A stretch of 64,000 bases of DNA from Oceanitalea sp047302425 (GTDB lineage Bacteria; Actinomycetota; Actinomycetes; Actinomycetales; Actinomycetaceae), in contig NZ_CP154855.1 in NCBI RefSeq assembly GCF_047302425.1, forward strand, positions 1,364,001-1,428,000. Reading direction: 5' to 3'. The notes under the pieces were generated by a model, which saw only the letters and a program-made list of their open reading frames with translations, made no database searches and was not told the DNA's origin. Positions 52,177-60,837 of this stretch are shown in pieces; positions within the stretch are counted from its first letter, which is position 1; each line of letters starts with the position of its first letter. The position numbers were made by a program, and so were the translations under genes.

Positions 52177-52206
52177 TTCCGAAATCGTATACAGTCCTCC
52201 TACGCT
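52177..52206 (+). promoter_or_regulatory. promoter and operator of the homoprotocatechuate operon
   Basis: A weak -35 (TTCCGA, 52177-52182), 18 bases and TACGCT (52201-52206) form a promoter. AATCGTATACAGT at 52183-52195 fills the spacer. The same AATCGTATAC sequence with one variable base after it lies at 60791-60803. GTATAC-centred sites are typical of GntR/FCD-type repressors, and the position favours repression. Confidence 0.65.
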
Positions 52207-52275
52207 CGTTGCGACGGGGGTCACACCCCACCGCCTCACGCTCACCGCTGCCGCTGACGCCCGGAGGAGTACCCG

Positions 52276-54201
52276 ATGCAGTTCCACCACCACGGCTACG
52301 TGTCGACGGATCCGCGGATCCAGCCGGCCGCCGGCGTGGGCCTCGACCGCCCCGCCGACCTGCCGGACGAGTTCGACGTCCTCGTCGCCGGCACCGGCCC
52401 GGCCGGGACGATCACCGCCGCCCAGCTGTCCCAGTTCCCCGAGATCCACACGCGGATCATCGACCGCCGCCCGCACCGCCTCCCGATCGGCCACGCCGAC
52501 GGCATCCAGGCCCGCAGCGTCGAGACCTTCCAGGCCTTCGGCTTCGCCAATCGGCTCATCGAGGAGGCCTACCGCATCACCGAGATGGCCTTCTGGAAGC
52601 CGGACCCGGCGGACCCGCAGCACATCGTGCGCACCGCCCGCCCGCAGGACGACCCGCACGGGATCAGCGAGTTCCCGCACCTCATCGTCAACCAGTCGCG
52701 GATCATCGACTACTTCAACGAGTTCATGGCGAACTCGCCCACCCGGATGACCCCGGACTACGGCATCGAGGTCCTCGGCCTGGAGAACACCGGCGAGGGC
52801 GAGTACCCGGTCCACGTGCGCCTGCGCTACACCGCCGGCCCGCGGGAGGGGGAGGAGCGCACGGTCCGGGTCAGGTACGTCGTCGGCGGCGACGGCGCCC
52901 ACAGCGTCGTGCGCAAGGCCATCGGCCGCCAGCACCTGGGCGCGCAGGCCAACCACGCCTGGGGCGTCATGGACGTCCTCGCCACGACCGACTTCCCCGA
53001 CATCCGCCTCAAGTGCGCGATCCAGTCCAAGGCCGGGAGCATCCTCCACATCCCCCGCGAGGGCGGGCACCTGTTCCGGATGTACGTCGACCTCGGCGAG
53101 GTCACCGCGGAGCGCGCGGCCACCGTCCGCCAGACCCCGCTCGAGGAGATCGTCGCCAAGGCGAACGCGATCCTCAGCCCCTACACCCTCGAGGTCAAGC
53201 ACGTCGCGTGGTGGAGCGTCTACGAGGTCGGCCACCGTGTCACCGACAAGTTCGACGACGTCCCCGCCGAGCTCGAGGGCCAGCGGATGCCGCGCGTCTT
53301 CATCGCCGGCGACGCCTGCCACACCCACAGCGCCAAGGCCGGGCAGGGCATGAACGTCTCCTTCCAGGACGGCTGGAACATCGGCTGGAAGCTCGGCCAC
53401 GTCGTCTCCGGCCGCAGCCCCGAGAGCCTGCTCGAGACGTACTCCGCCGAGCGGCAGGTCGTCGCGCAGAACCTCATCGACTTCGACCGCGAGTGGTCCA
53501 CCCTCATGGCCAAGCCCGCCGAGGAGTTCGAGAACCCCGCCGAGCTCGAGGACTTCTACGTCAAGACCTTCGAGTTCCCCGCCGGCTTCATGACCCAGTA
53601 CGCCCGCTCGCTCATCACCGGCGACGACGCCCACCAGGCCCGCGCCGCCGGCTTCCCCGTCGGCAAGCGCTTCAAGTCCGCGATGGTCGCGCGCGTGTGC
53701 GACACCAACCCCGTCCACCTCGGGCACCTGCACGCCGCCGACGGCCGCTGGCGCATCTACGCCTTCGCCGACCGCCCGAACGCGGGGGAGGACTCGGCCC
53801 TGGCCCAGTGGGCGCAGTGGCTGGCCACCGCCCCCGAGTCCCCGGTGGTCCGGTACACGCCCGAGGGCGACGACGGCGACTCCCGCTTCGACGTCAAGGT
53901 CGTCTACCAGCAGGGTCACCAGAAGATCGACATCAACCGGGTGCCCGCCGTCTTCAAGCCCACCGTGGGCCCCTTCGGGCTCACCGACTACAACAAGGTC
54001 TTCGGCACGCTCGAGGGGAACGACATCTTCGAGCTGCGCGAGATCGACCGCGGCGGCGCCGTCGTCGTCGTCCGTCCCGACCACTACGTGGCCCAGGTGC
54101 TTCCGCTCGAGGACACCGCCGCCCTGGCGGACTTCTTCGCCGCCTTCATGCTCGAGCCGACGACGGCGGAGCGTGCCGTCCCCGTCAAGGAAGGAGTCTG
54201 A
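52276..54201 (+). CDS. FAD-dependent aromatic monooxygenase (3-hydroxybenzoate 4-monooxygenase-like)
   Basis: A 641-residue flavoprotein hydroxylase of the phenol-hydroxylase/MobA group. The Rossmann site is VLVAGTGPAGTITAAQLSQF; MobA-like stretches include HADGIQARSVETFQAFGFAN, FWKPDPADPQH and SEFPHLIVNQSRI. The GDG site is VVGGDGAHSVVRKAIGR, the ribityl-binding site FIAGDACHTHSAKAGQGMNV, and a C-terminal thioredoxin-like domain follows. MobA adds a para-hydroxyl to 3-hydroxybenzoate. Here HpaE and HpaD follow directly, so the substrate may instead be 3-hydroxyphenylacetate, giving homoprotocatechuate (inference). GGAGGAG lies upstream of the ATG. Confidence 0.85.
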   Translation: MQFHHHGYVSTDPRIQPAAGVGLDRPADLPDEFDVLVAGTGPAGTITAAQLSQFPEIHTRIIDRRPHRLPIGHADGIQARSVETFQAFGFANRLIEEAYRITEMAFWKPDPADPQHIVRTARPQDDPHGISEFPHLIVNQSRIIDYFNEFMANSPTRMTPDYGIEVLGLENTGEGEYPVHVRLRYTAGPREGEERTVRVRYVVGGDGAHSVVRKAIGRQHLGAQANHAWGVMDVLATTDFPDIRLKCAIQSKAGSILHIPREGGHLFRMYVDLGEVTAERAATVRQTPLEEIVAKANAILSPYTLEVKHVAWWSVYEVGHRVTDKFDDVPAELEGQRMPRVFIAGDACHTHSAKAGQGMNVSFQDGWNIGWKLGHVVSGRSPESLLETYSAERQVVAQNLIDFDREWSTLMAKPAEEFENPAELEDFYVKTFEFPAGFMTQYARSLITGDDAHQARAAGFPVGKRFKSAMVARVCDTNPVHLGHLHAADGRWRIYAFADRPNAGEDSALAQWAQWLATAPESPVVRYTPEGDDGDSRFDVKVVYQQGHQKIDINRVPAVFKPTVGPFGLTDYNKVFGTLEGNDIFELREIDRGGAVVVVRPDHYVAQVLPLEDTAALADFFAAFMLEPTTAERAVPVKEGV

Positions 54202-54202
54202 C

Positions 54203-55759
54203 GTGACCCAGACCCAGACCCAGCTCCAGGTGCCCGAGGGCGTCCCGGACCGCATCCGCCACTACATCGACGGGTCCTTCGTCGACTCGGTCGGCGGGGA
54301 GACCTTCGAGGTCCTCGAGCCGACGACCAACACCGTCTACGTCCACGCGGCGGCGGGCCAGCAGGCCGACATCGACGCCGCCGTGGCCGCGGCCCGGGAG
54401 GCCTTCGACAACGGCCCGTGGCCGCGGATGAAGAACCGCGAGCGCGCCCGCGTGCTCAACCGGATCGCCGACGCCGTCGAGGCGCAGGACCGCGCGCTCG
54501 CCGAGCTCGAGTCCTTCGACACCGGCCTGCCGATCACCCAGGCCCAGGGCCAGGCGCGGCGGGCGGCGGAGAACTTCCGCTTCTTCGCCGACCTCATCGT
54601 CGCCGGCTCCGAGGACGCCTACAAGGTGCCGGGCATGCAGATGAACTACGTCAGCGCCTCCCCGGTGGGCGTCGCGGGGCTCATCACCCCGTGGAACACC
54701 CCGTTCATGCTCGAGTCGTGGAAGCTGGCCCCGGCGCTGGCCTCCGGCTGCACCGTCGTGCTCAAGCCCGCAGAGTTCACCCCGCTGTCCGCGTCCCTGT
54801 GGGCGACGATCTTCGAGGAGGCGGGCCTGCCGGCCGGCGTCTTCAACATGGTCAACGGCATCGGCGAGGAGGCCGGCGACGCGCTGGTCAAGCACACCGG
54901 CGTCGACCTCATCTCCTTCACCGGGGAGACGACCACCGGCCAGCTGATCTTCGCCAACGCAGCCCCCACGCTCAAGGGCCTGTCGATGGAGCTGGGCGGC
55001 AAGTCCCCGGCGATCGTCTTCGCCGACGCGGACCTCGAGGCCGCGCTCGACTCCACGCTCTTCGGCGTCTTCTCCCTCAACGGGGAGCGCTGCACCGCCT
55101 CCTCCCGGATCCTCGTCGAGCGCTCGGTCTACGACGACTTCGTCGCCGCCTACGTCGAGCGGGCGAAGAACATCAAGGTCGGCCCGCCGTCCGACCCGAG
55201 CACCGAGGTCGGCGCCCTGGTCCACCCCGAGCACTACGAGCGGGTCATGGGCTACGTCGAGATCGGCAAGGGCGAGGCCCGGCTGCTGGCCGGCGGCGAG
55301 CGGCCCGAGCACCTGCCCGAGGGCAACTACCTCAGCCCCACCGTCTTCGTCGACGTGCCGCCCACCGCCCGGATCTTCCAGGAGGAGATCTTCGGGCCCG
55401 TCGTCGCCATCACCCCCTTCGACGACGAGGAGCACGCCGTCGCGCTGGCCAACGACGTCAAGTACGGGCTGGCCGCCTACATCTGGACCACCGACCTGCG
55501 CCGGGCGCACACCCTCGCCGACCGCGTCGAGGCCGGGATGGTGTGGATCAACTCCCACAACGTCCGCGACCTGCGCTCGCCCTTCGGCGGCGTCAAGGCC
55601 TCGGGCCTGGGCAACGAGGGCGGCTACCGCTCGCTGGGCTTCTACACCGAGCAGAAGGCCGTCCACATCACCCTCGGCGACGTCCACACCGCCCGCTTCG
55701 GAGCCTCCGGCTACAACGACGACGACCCCTTCTTCGCCGCGAAGAACCTCCAGGCCTGA
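54203..55759 (+). CDS. hpaE: 5-carboxymethyl-2-hydroxymuconate-semialdehyde dehydrogenase
   Basis: A 518-residue NAD-dependent aldehyde dehydrogenase that oxidises the ring-cleavage aldehyde from HpaD. It has the fold's GLITPWNTPFML, catalytic Cys297 (NGERCTASS) and Glu263 (MELGGKSPA), and the HpaE-like end VWINSHNVRDLRSPFGGVKA. GTG 54203 has AAGGAGT 6 bases upstream and starts 1 base after the monooxygenase stop. It lies directly before the dioxygenase gene of the same operon. Confidence 0.87.
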   Translation: MTQTQTQLQVPEGVPDRIRHYIDGSFVDSVGGETFEVLEPTTNTVYVHAAAGQQADIDAAVAAAREAFDNGPWPRMKNRERARVLNRIADAVEAQDRALAELESFDTGLPITQAQGQARRAAENFRFFADLIVAGSEDAYKVPGMQMNYVSASPVGVAGLITPWNTPFMLESWKLAPALASGCTVVLKPAEFTPLSASLWATIFEEAGLPAGVFNMVNGIGEEAGDALVKHTGVDLISFTGETTTGQLIFANAAPTLKGLSMELGGKSPAIVFADADLEAALDSTLFGVFSLNGERCTASSRILVERSVYDDFVAAYVERAKNIKVGPPSDPSTEVGALVHPEHYERVMGYVEIGKGEARLLAGGERPEHLPEGNYLSPTVFVDVPPTARIFQEEIFGPVVAITPFDDEEHAVALANDVKYGLAAYIWTTDLRRAHTLADRVEAGMVWINSHNVRDLRSPFGGVKASGLGNEGGYRSLGFYTEQKAVHITLGDVHTARFGASGYNDDDPFFAAKNLQA

Positions 55760-55784
55760 CCGCCCGCTGACAAGGAAGACAGCC

Positions 55785-56861
55785 ATGACCGACATCCCCG
55801 CCATCGCCACCGACCTGCCCGCGCCGGACATCCTGCGCTGCGCCTACATGGAGCTCGTCGTCACCGACCTCGCCGCCTCGCGCGAGTTCTACGTCGACAT
55901 CCTCGGCCTCGTCGTCACCCACGAGGACGACGACGCGATCTACCTGCGCTCCTTCGAGGAGTTCATCCACCACAACCTCGTGCTGCGCAAGGGCCCGCAG
56001 GCCGCCGTCGCCGCCTTCGGCTTCCGCGTCCGCAGCCCCGAGGACGTCGACCGCGCCGAGGCCTACTACCGGGCCCTGGGCTGCGAGGTGCGCCGCTCGG
56101 AGGAGGGCTTCGTCCGCGGCATCCGCAACGCCGTGCGCGTCCAGGACCCCCTCGGCTTCCCCTACGAGTTCTTCTACGAGGTCGAGCACGTCCAGCGCCT
56201 CGCCTGGAACTACGAGCTCTACGGGCCCGGTGCCCTCGTGCGGCTGGACCACTTCAACCAGGTCTACCCCGACGTCGTCACCGGCGCGGAGTACCTGGAG
56301 AACCTCGGCTTCAAGCGCACCGAGGACATCCAGGACGAGAACGGCGTCGTCTACGCCGGCTGGTTCGCCCGCAAGCACACCGTCCACGACACCGCCCTCA
56401 CCGGCGGGGACGGGCCGCGGATGCACCACGTCGCCTTCTCCACCCACGAGAAGCACAACATCCTCTACATCTGCGACAAGCTCGGCGCGCTGCGCCGCTC
56501 GGACTCCATCGAGCGCGGCCCCGGCCGCCACGGGGTGTCCAACGCCTTCTACCTCTACCTGCGCGACCCCGACGGGCACCGTGTGGAGATCTACACCCAG
56601 GACTACTACACCGGTGACCCGGACAACCCGGTCGTCACCTGGGACGTCCACGACAACCAGCGTCGCGACTGGTGGGGCAACCCCGTCGTCCCGAGCTGGT
56701 ACACCGAGGCCTCGACCGTGCTCGACCTCGACGGCAACCCCGTGCCGCTCATCGCGCGCGAGCAGCCGAAGGAGATGGACGTGACCATCGGCGCGGACGG
56801 TTTCTCCTACACCCGCAAGGGCGACACCGACCGCGGCTTCAAGCTCGGCAACCAGGTCTGA
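55785..56861 (+). CDS. hpaD: homoprotocatechuate (3,4-dihydroxyphenylacetate) 2,3-dioxygenase
   Basis: A 358-residue extradiol ring-cleavage dioxygenase of the vicinal-oxygen-chelate class, close in length and motifs to the actinobacterial Fe/Mn enzymes from Brevibacterium and Arthrobacter. Metal ligands are His156 (RLDHFN), His215 (MHHVAFS) and Glu268 (RVEIYTQDYY). LRCAYMELVVTDLAASREFY opens the first module. It cleaves homoprotocatechuate at the meta position. 25 bases after hpaE; the MFS gene follows after 37 bases. Confidence 0.92.
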   Translation: MTDIPAIATDLPAPDILRCAYMELVVTDLAASREFYVDILGLVVTHEDDDAIYLRSFEEFIHHNLVLRKGPQAAVAAFGFRVRSPEDVDRAEAYYRALGCEVRRSEEGFVRGIRNAVRVQDPLGFPYEFFYEVEHVQRLAWNYELYGPGALVRLDHFNQVYPDVVTGAEYLENLGFKRTEDIQDENGVVYAGWFARKHTVHDTALTGGDGPRMHHVAFSTHEKHNILYICDKLGALRRSDSIERGPGRHGVSNAFYLYLRDPDGHRVEIYTQDYYTGDPDNPVVTWDVHDNQRRDWWGNPVVPSWYTEASTVLDLDGNPVPLIAREQPKEMDVTIGADGFSYTRKGDTDRGFKLGNQV

Positions 56862-56898
56862 CCCCACCACCCCCTACGACACAGCATCGGAGCTGTTC

Positions 56899-58311
56899 AT
56901 GTCAGCAGAGCCACGGGTGCTCAACCCCAAGCGACGCGAGGACCGGCGGGTCGCCGTCGCGACCCTCGCCGGCACCACCATCGAGTGGTACGACTTCTTC
57001 ATCTACGCCAACGCGGCCGCGCTCGTCCTCGCGCCGCTGTTCTTCGAGCCCTTCGCGGAGTCCAGCGACTTCGCCGGCCAGCTCATCGCCTTCGCCACGG
57101 TGGGCGTCAGCTTCTTCTTCCGCCCCCTCGGGGCGATGGTCGCCGGGCACTACGGCGACAAGCTGGGCCGCAAGCTCATGCTCGTCCTCACCCTCGTCCT
57201 CATGGGTGGGGCCACTGCGCTCATCGGCCTGCTGCCCACCTACGACAGCATCGGGGTGTGGGCGCCGGTCCTCCTCGTCCTCCTGCGGATCCTCCAGGGC
57301 TTCTCCGCCGGTGGTGAGTGGGGTGGTGCCGCACTCATGGCCGTGGAGCACGCCCCGGCCAAGAAGCGCGGCCTGTTCGGCGGGTTCCCGCAGATCGGGG
57401 TACCGCTCGGCATGCTCCTCGCCTCCGGCGTGCTCGCCGCGGTGACGTCGACGACGACGGAGGAGCAGTTCCTCTCGTGGGGCTGGCGGGTGCCCTTCCT
57501 CCTGTCGATCCTCCTCATCGTCGTCGGCATGGTCATCCGTCTCGGTGTCGCGGAGTCTCCCGTGTTCGCCGAGGTGACGAAGGGCGAGGAGCAGGTGCGC
57601 CTGCCGCTCGTCGACATGTTCAAGTACAACGGCCCGGCCCTCGTCAAGGGTGCGCTGACCTTCGCGGGCAACAACGCCGCGGGCTACATGATCACCGGTG
57701 GCTTCATCCTCGCCTACACGACCAACCAGCTCGGCATGGACCGCACGACGATCCTCAACCTCGTCCTGCTCGCCTCGGCGTCCTGGATCGTCACGACGCT
57801 CTTCGCCGCGTGGCTCTCGGACCGCATCGGCCGGGTGCGGGTCTACCAGATCGGCTTCGCCGCGCTGCTGCTGTGGGTGTACCCGCTCTTCCTGCTCGTC
57901 GACACCGCCGACGTCTTCCTCATCGGCCTGGGCATGATCGTCTTCACCATCGGCCTCGGGCTCACCTACGGCCCGCAGGCGGCGATGTTCGCCGAGATGT
58001 TCCCCGCCCACGTGCGCTACTCCGGCGCCGGCATGGCCTACGCCTTCGGCGCCATCCTCGGCGGGGCCTTCGCCCCGACGATCGCGACCTGGCTCGAGGG
58101 CACCTTCGGGACGACCTCGGCCGTGGCGGTCTACCTCGGCGTCGTCGCCGTCGTCGCGCTCGTCGCGGTCTCGACGATCAAGGACCGCACGGGCAAGTCG
58201 CTCGGCAAGGACGCGCTGGACATCCCCGGCGCCGCCAAGCTCGAGGCCGCCATCCAGCGGGACAGGACGAAGGCCACCGCCGCCAGCTTCGACCACGGCG
58301 CCGGCTACTGA
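56899..58311 (+). CDS. MHS-family MFS transporter
   Basis: A 470-residue, 12-helix carrier. The MHS hallmark ATLAGTTIEWYDFFIYANAA opens the protein, followed by the loop GHYGDKLGRKLMLVLTLVLM and GFSAGGEWGGAAL. Proton-coupled uptake of aromatic or organic acids is typical of this family (ShiA, ProP, PcaT relatives). As the last gene of the homoprotocatechuate operon it probably imports the aromatic substrate. A repeated hairpin follows. Confidence 0.9.
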   Translation: MSAEPRVLNPKRREDRRVAVATLAGTTIEWYDFFIYANAAALVLAPLFFEPFAESSDFAGQLIAFATVGVSFFFRPLGAMVAGHYGDKLGRKLMLVLTLVLMGGATALIGLLPTYDSIGVWAPVLLVLLRILQGFSAGGEWGGAALMAVEHAPAKKRGLFGGFPQIGVPLGMLLASGVLAAVTSTTTEEQFLSWGWRVPFLLSILLIVVGMVIRLGVAESPVFAEVTKGEEQVRLPLVDMFKYNGPALVKGALTFAGNNAAGYMITGGFILAYTTNQLGMDRTTILNLVLLASASWIVTTLFAAWLSDRIGRVRVYQIGFAALLLWVYPLFLLVDTADVFLIGLGMIVFTIGLGLTYGPQAAMFAEMFPAHVRYSGAGMAYAFGAILGGAFAPTIATWLEGTFGTTSAVAVYLGVVAVVALVAVSTIKDRTGKSLGKDALDIPGAAKLEAAIQRDRTKATAASFDHGAGY

Positions 58312-58337
58312 CGGCCGCCTTCCCCTCCGTCTTGTCG

Positions 58338-58376
58338 CCGAGAGCCGGATCCTGCCAGGCGAGATCCGGCTCTCGG
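58338..58376. terminator. bidirectional hairpin, copy 2 of the repeated element
   Basis: CCGAGAGCCGGATC (58338-58351) pairs with 58363-58376. The core matches the element at 29754-29789 except at two inner positions. It again lies between convergent genes, the MFS transporter and the IclR regulator. Confidence 0.75.
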
Positions 58377-58391
58377 TGGGGGACGTGGGGG

Positions 58392-59096
58392 CTAGCGGTG
58401 GACGGCGAGCGCGAAGTCGCGGGCGGCCTGCTGCAGGCGCCGGGCGACGGCCTCGTCGCTGAAGGGCTCGCCGCCGTAGACGACCGCGAGGGCCGCTGGC
58501 CAGCCCACCGCCCCGCGGACCGGGACGGCCACCGAGCGCACCCCGGGGATGACCTCGTCGTGGGAGACCGCCCAGCCGCGGGCCCGGGCGGCACGGACCT
58601 CGGCGGTGCGCCCACCGGCCAGCACTGCCAGCTCCGCCTCGCTCACCGTGTCGCTGAGCGAGACGAGCACCGCGAGGCCGGGAGCGCCCAGGGGGAGCGG
58701 GTGGGCGGTGCCCGGCCGCTGGACGAGGCGCACGCCGTCGCCGCGCGGCTCCACCGACGCACGGGTCACGCACAGCCCGTGCTCGGCCACGGCGAGGAAC
58801 GCGGTGACCCCGAGGTCGTCCACCACGCCCTGGAGGATCGGGGTGGCCTTGCGCTGCTGCGGCGCCTCGGCCTGCTCGAGCAGGGTGCGCAGCGCCGGCC
58901 CGGGCAGGTAGCCGTGCTCGCTGCGGGTGGCCAGGGCGTGCTCCTCGAGCGTGCGCAGCAGCCGGTAGGCCACCGAGCGGTGCACGCCGAGCTCCTCGGC
59001 GACCTCGTTGACACGCATCGGCTCCCCGACGGCGCACAGCACCTCCAGGGCGCGCAGACCCCGGGAGAGGGTCTGGGCCGTGCCGGGGGCGCTCAC
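58392..59096 (-). CDS. IclR-family transcriptional regulator
   Basis: A 234-residue regulator: winged helix (TLSRGLRALEVLCAVGEPMR, then VAEELGVHRSVAYRLLRTLE) and an IclR effector domain. GTG 59096 is supported by TACGAT on the minus strand (59103-59108), placing the transcript start on the GTG. It is divergent from the ThDP-enzyme gene and the likely local regulator of it. It is one of two candidates, with an unseen GntR protein, for the GTATAC sites of the island. Confidence 0.9.
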   Translation of the reverse strand: MSAPGTAQTLSRGLRALEVLCAVGEPMRVNEVAEELGVHRSVAYRLLRTLEEHALATRSEHGYLPGPALRTLLEQAEAPQQRKATPILQGVVDDLGVTAFLAVAEHGLCVTRASVEPRGDGVRLVQRPGTAHPLPLGAPGLAVLVSLSDTVSEAELAVLAGGRTAEVRAARARGWAVSHDEVIPGVRSVAVPVRGAVGWPAALAVVYGGEPFSDEAVARRLQQAARDFALAVHR

Positions 59097-59151
59097 CCCC
59101 GCATCGTATGGCGCGCTTTGCCCGGCGACCGGCACCCGGCATCCTGAGCCC

Positions 59152-60777
59152 ATGACACTGACGTCCTCCCTCTCCACCGTCGTCGCCGAGGTGGTCGCGG
59201 CGCGCAGCGGCGCCGTCTTCGGCCTCATGGGCAACGGCAACGCCTACGTCGTCGGCCACCTCACCGCGGCCGGCGTCCCCTACACCCGCATGCGGCACGA
59301 GGCCGGCACGGTCGCCGCCGCCCACGCCTACCACCTGGCCAGCGGGCGGACGGCGACGGCGACGACCACCTACGGTGCCGGCTTCACCAACGCCCTCACC
59401 GCCCTCGCCGAGGCGCGCCTGGCGCGGGTGCCGCTCGTCCTCGTCGCGGGGGAGGGGCCGAGCACCGGCCTGCGGTGGTGGGACGTGGACCAGGAGACGC
59501 TGGCGGCCGGGCTGGACGTCGCCGTCGTGCGGGTGCGGCCCGGCGCCGTCGCCGCGTCCGTGCACGAGGCCTACGACCTCGCCGAGTGGGACCGCACGCC
59601 GGTGGTCCTCTCCATCCCCTACGACCTCGCGACGGCGCCCGCCGAGGCCGGCACCCCGCCCGCCGCCCGTCCGACCGCGACGCCGCCCGCCCCGACGGAC
59701 GAGCAGGTCGCCGCCGTCGCCGCGGCGCTGCGCGGGGCGCAGCGACCCCTGCTCCTCCTGGGCCGTGGCGCGCACCTGGCCGGGGCCGGCGAGCTGCTGC
59801 GCGAGGTCGGGGACCGGGTCGGCGCGCTCTTCGCCACCTCCGCCACGGCCGTCGGGCTGCCCGGCTCCCCGTGGGACCTCGGCATCGCCGGCGGGTTCAG
59901 CACCCCGGCCGGCTGGGAGCTCATCACGGCGGCCGACGTCGTGCTCGCCGTCGGGATCAGTCTGAACAGCTTCCAGGACCAGGGCGGGCGGCTCCTCGCC
60001 GGCGCCCAGGAGGTGGTCCAGGTCGACCTCGGACCGGTCGCCACGCACGCCGCCGTCACGCGCTACGTCCGGGCCGACGCCGCCGCCCTCGCCACGGCGC
60101 TCCTCGACGTGCTCGAAGACGGCGCCCCCGCCGGCAGCTGGCGGGAGCGCGCTCCGCACGCGGCCGGCGACCTGCGCGCGGACCTCACGGCGCTGCCCGA
60201 GCTGGCCGAGGACGGCAGACTCGACCCCCGCCACGTCGCTCGCCGCCTCGACGAGCTCCTCCCGCCCGAGCGGACGCTCGTGCCGGACGGGGGCCAGTTC
60301 ATCGGCTGGATGCCGCAGCACGCGCGCATCGCCGACCCCACCGGCCTCCTCCTCGTCGGCACGGCCTTCCAGGCCATCGGGCTCGGGTCCGCGGCCGCCG
60401 TCGGCGCGGCCCGGGCGCTGCCGGACCGCACGACCGTGCTCGTCACCGGCGACGGCGGAGGGCAGATGGCCCTGGCCGACCTCGTCACCTTCGTGGCCGA
60501 GGCGCGCTCGGGCGTCGTCGTCGTCTTCAACGACGCGGCCTACGGGGCCGAGCTGCACCAGTACGGGGTGAAGGGTGTGGACCGCACCGGGATGCTCCTC
60601 GAGGAGGTCGACTTCGCCGCCCTCGGGCAGGCGCTGGGCGCCCAGGGGAACCGGGTGACGCGGCTGGCCGACCTCGAGGTGCTTGCCGACTGGGTGGGGG
60701 CGGGGGCGAGCGGGGTACTCGTGCTCGACGTCGCCGTCTCCCGCGCCGTCGTCGCGGACTTCATCGCCCGCCACTGA
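59152..60777 (+). CDS. ThDP-dependent enzyme (benzoylformate decarboxylase / acetolactate synthase-like)
   Basis: A 541-residue three-domain ThDP enzyme. The cofactor-activating glutamate is in MRHEAGTVAAAHAY (near residue 51), the middle domain starts around LLLLGRGAHLAGAGELLREV, and the ThDP/Mg site is GDGGGQMALADLVTFVAEAR followed by VVVFNDAAYG. The family includes 2-keto-acid decarboxylases and carboligases. A decarboxylase feeding an aldehyde to the neighbouring dehydrogenase fits the context, but the substrate cannot be read from sequence. ATG 59152 lies 56 bases from the divergent IclR gene. Confidence 0.82.
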   Translation: MTLTSSLSTVVAEVVAARSGAVFGLMGNGNAYVVGHLTAAGVPYTRMRHEAGTVAAAHAYHLASGRTATATTTYGAGFTNALTALAEARLARVPLVLVAGEGPSTGLRWWDVDQETLAAGLDVAVVRVRPGAVAASVHEAYDLAEWDRTPVVLSIPYDLATAPAEAGTPPAARPTATPPAPTDEQVAAVAAALRGAQRPLLLLGRGAHLAGAGELLREVGDRVGALFATSATAVGLPGSPWDLGIAGGFSTPAGWELITAADVVLAVGISLNSFQDQGGRLLAGAQEVVQVDLGPVATHAAVTRYVRADAAALATALLDVLEDGAPAGSWRERAPHAAGDLRADLTALPELAEDGRLDPRHVARRLDELLPPERTLVPDGGQFIGWMPQHARIADPTGLLLVGTAFQAIGLGSAAAVGAARALPDRTTVLVTGDGGGQMALADLVTFVAEARSGVVVVFNDAAYGAELHQYGVKGVDRTGMLLEEVDFAALGQALGAQGNRVTRLADLEVLADWVGAGASGVLVLDVAVSRAVVADFIARH

Positions 60778-60788
60778 CGCGGGCGGAC

Positions 60789-60803
60789 GGAATCGTATAC
60801 GGT
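60789..60803 (+). promoter_or_regulatory. operator upstream of the aldehyde dehydrogenase gene
   Basis: GGAATCGTATACGGT lies 35 bases before the start codon. It matches AATCGTATACAGT before the homoprotocatechuate operon in 12 of 13 positions, including all of AATCGTATAC. The palindromic centre GTATAC suggests a dimeric repressor. Confidence 0.7.
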
Positions 60804-60837
60804 TGTGTCGAGCCACATCCCGACGACGAGGTGCACC

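Noticed and set aside
59152..60777. Naming the ThDP enzyme mdlC (benzoylformate decarboxylase)
   Set aside because: The ThDP site is clear, but the substrate-pocket residues of MdlC are not recognisable and no mandelate genes are nearby.
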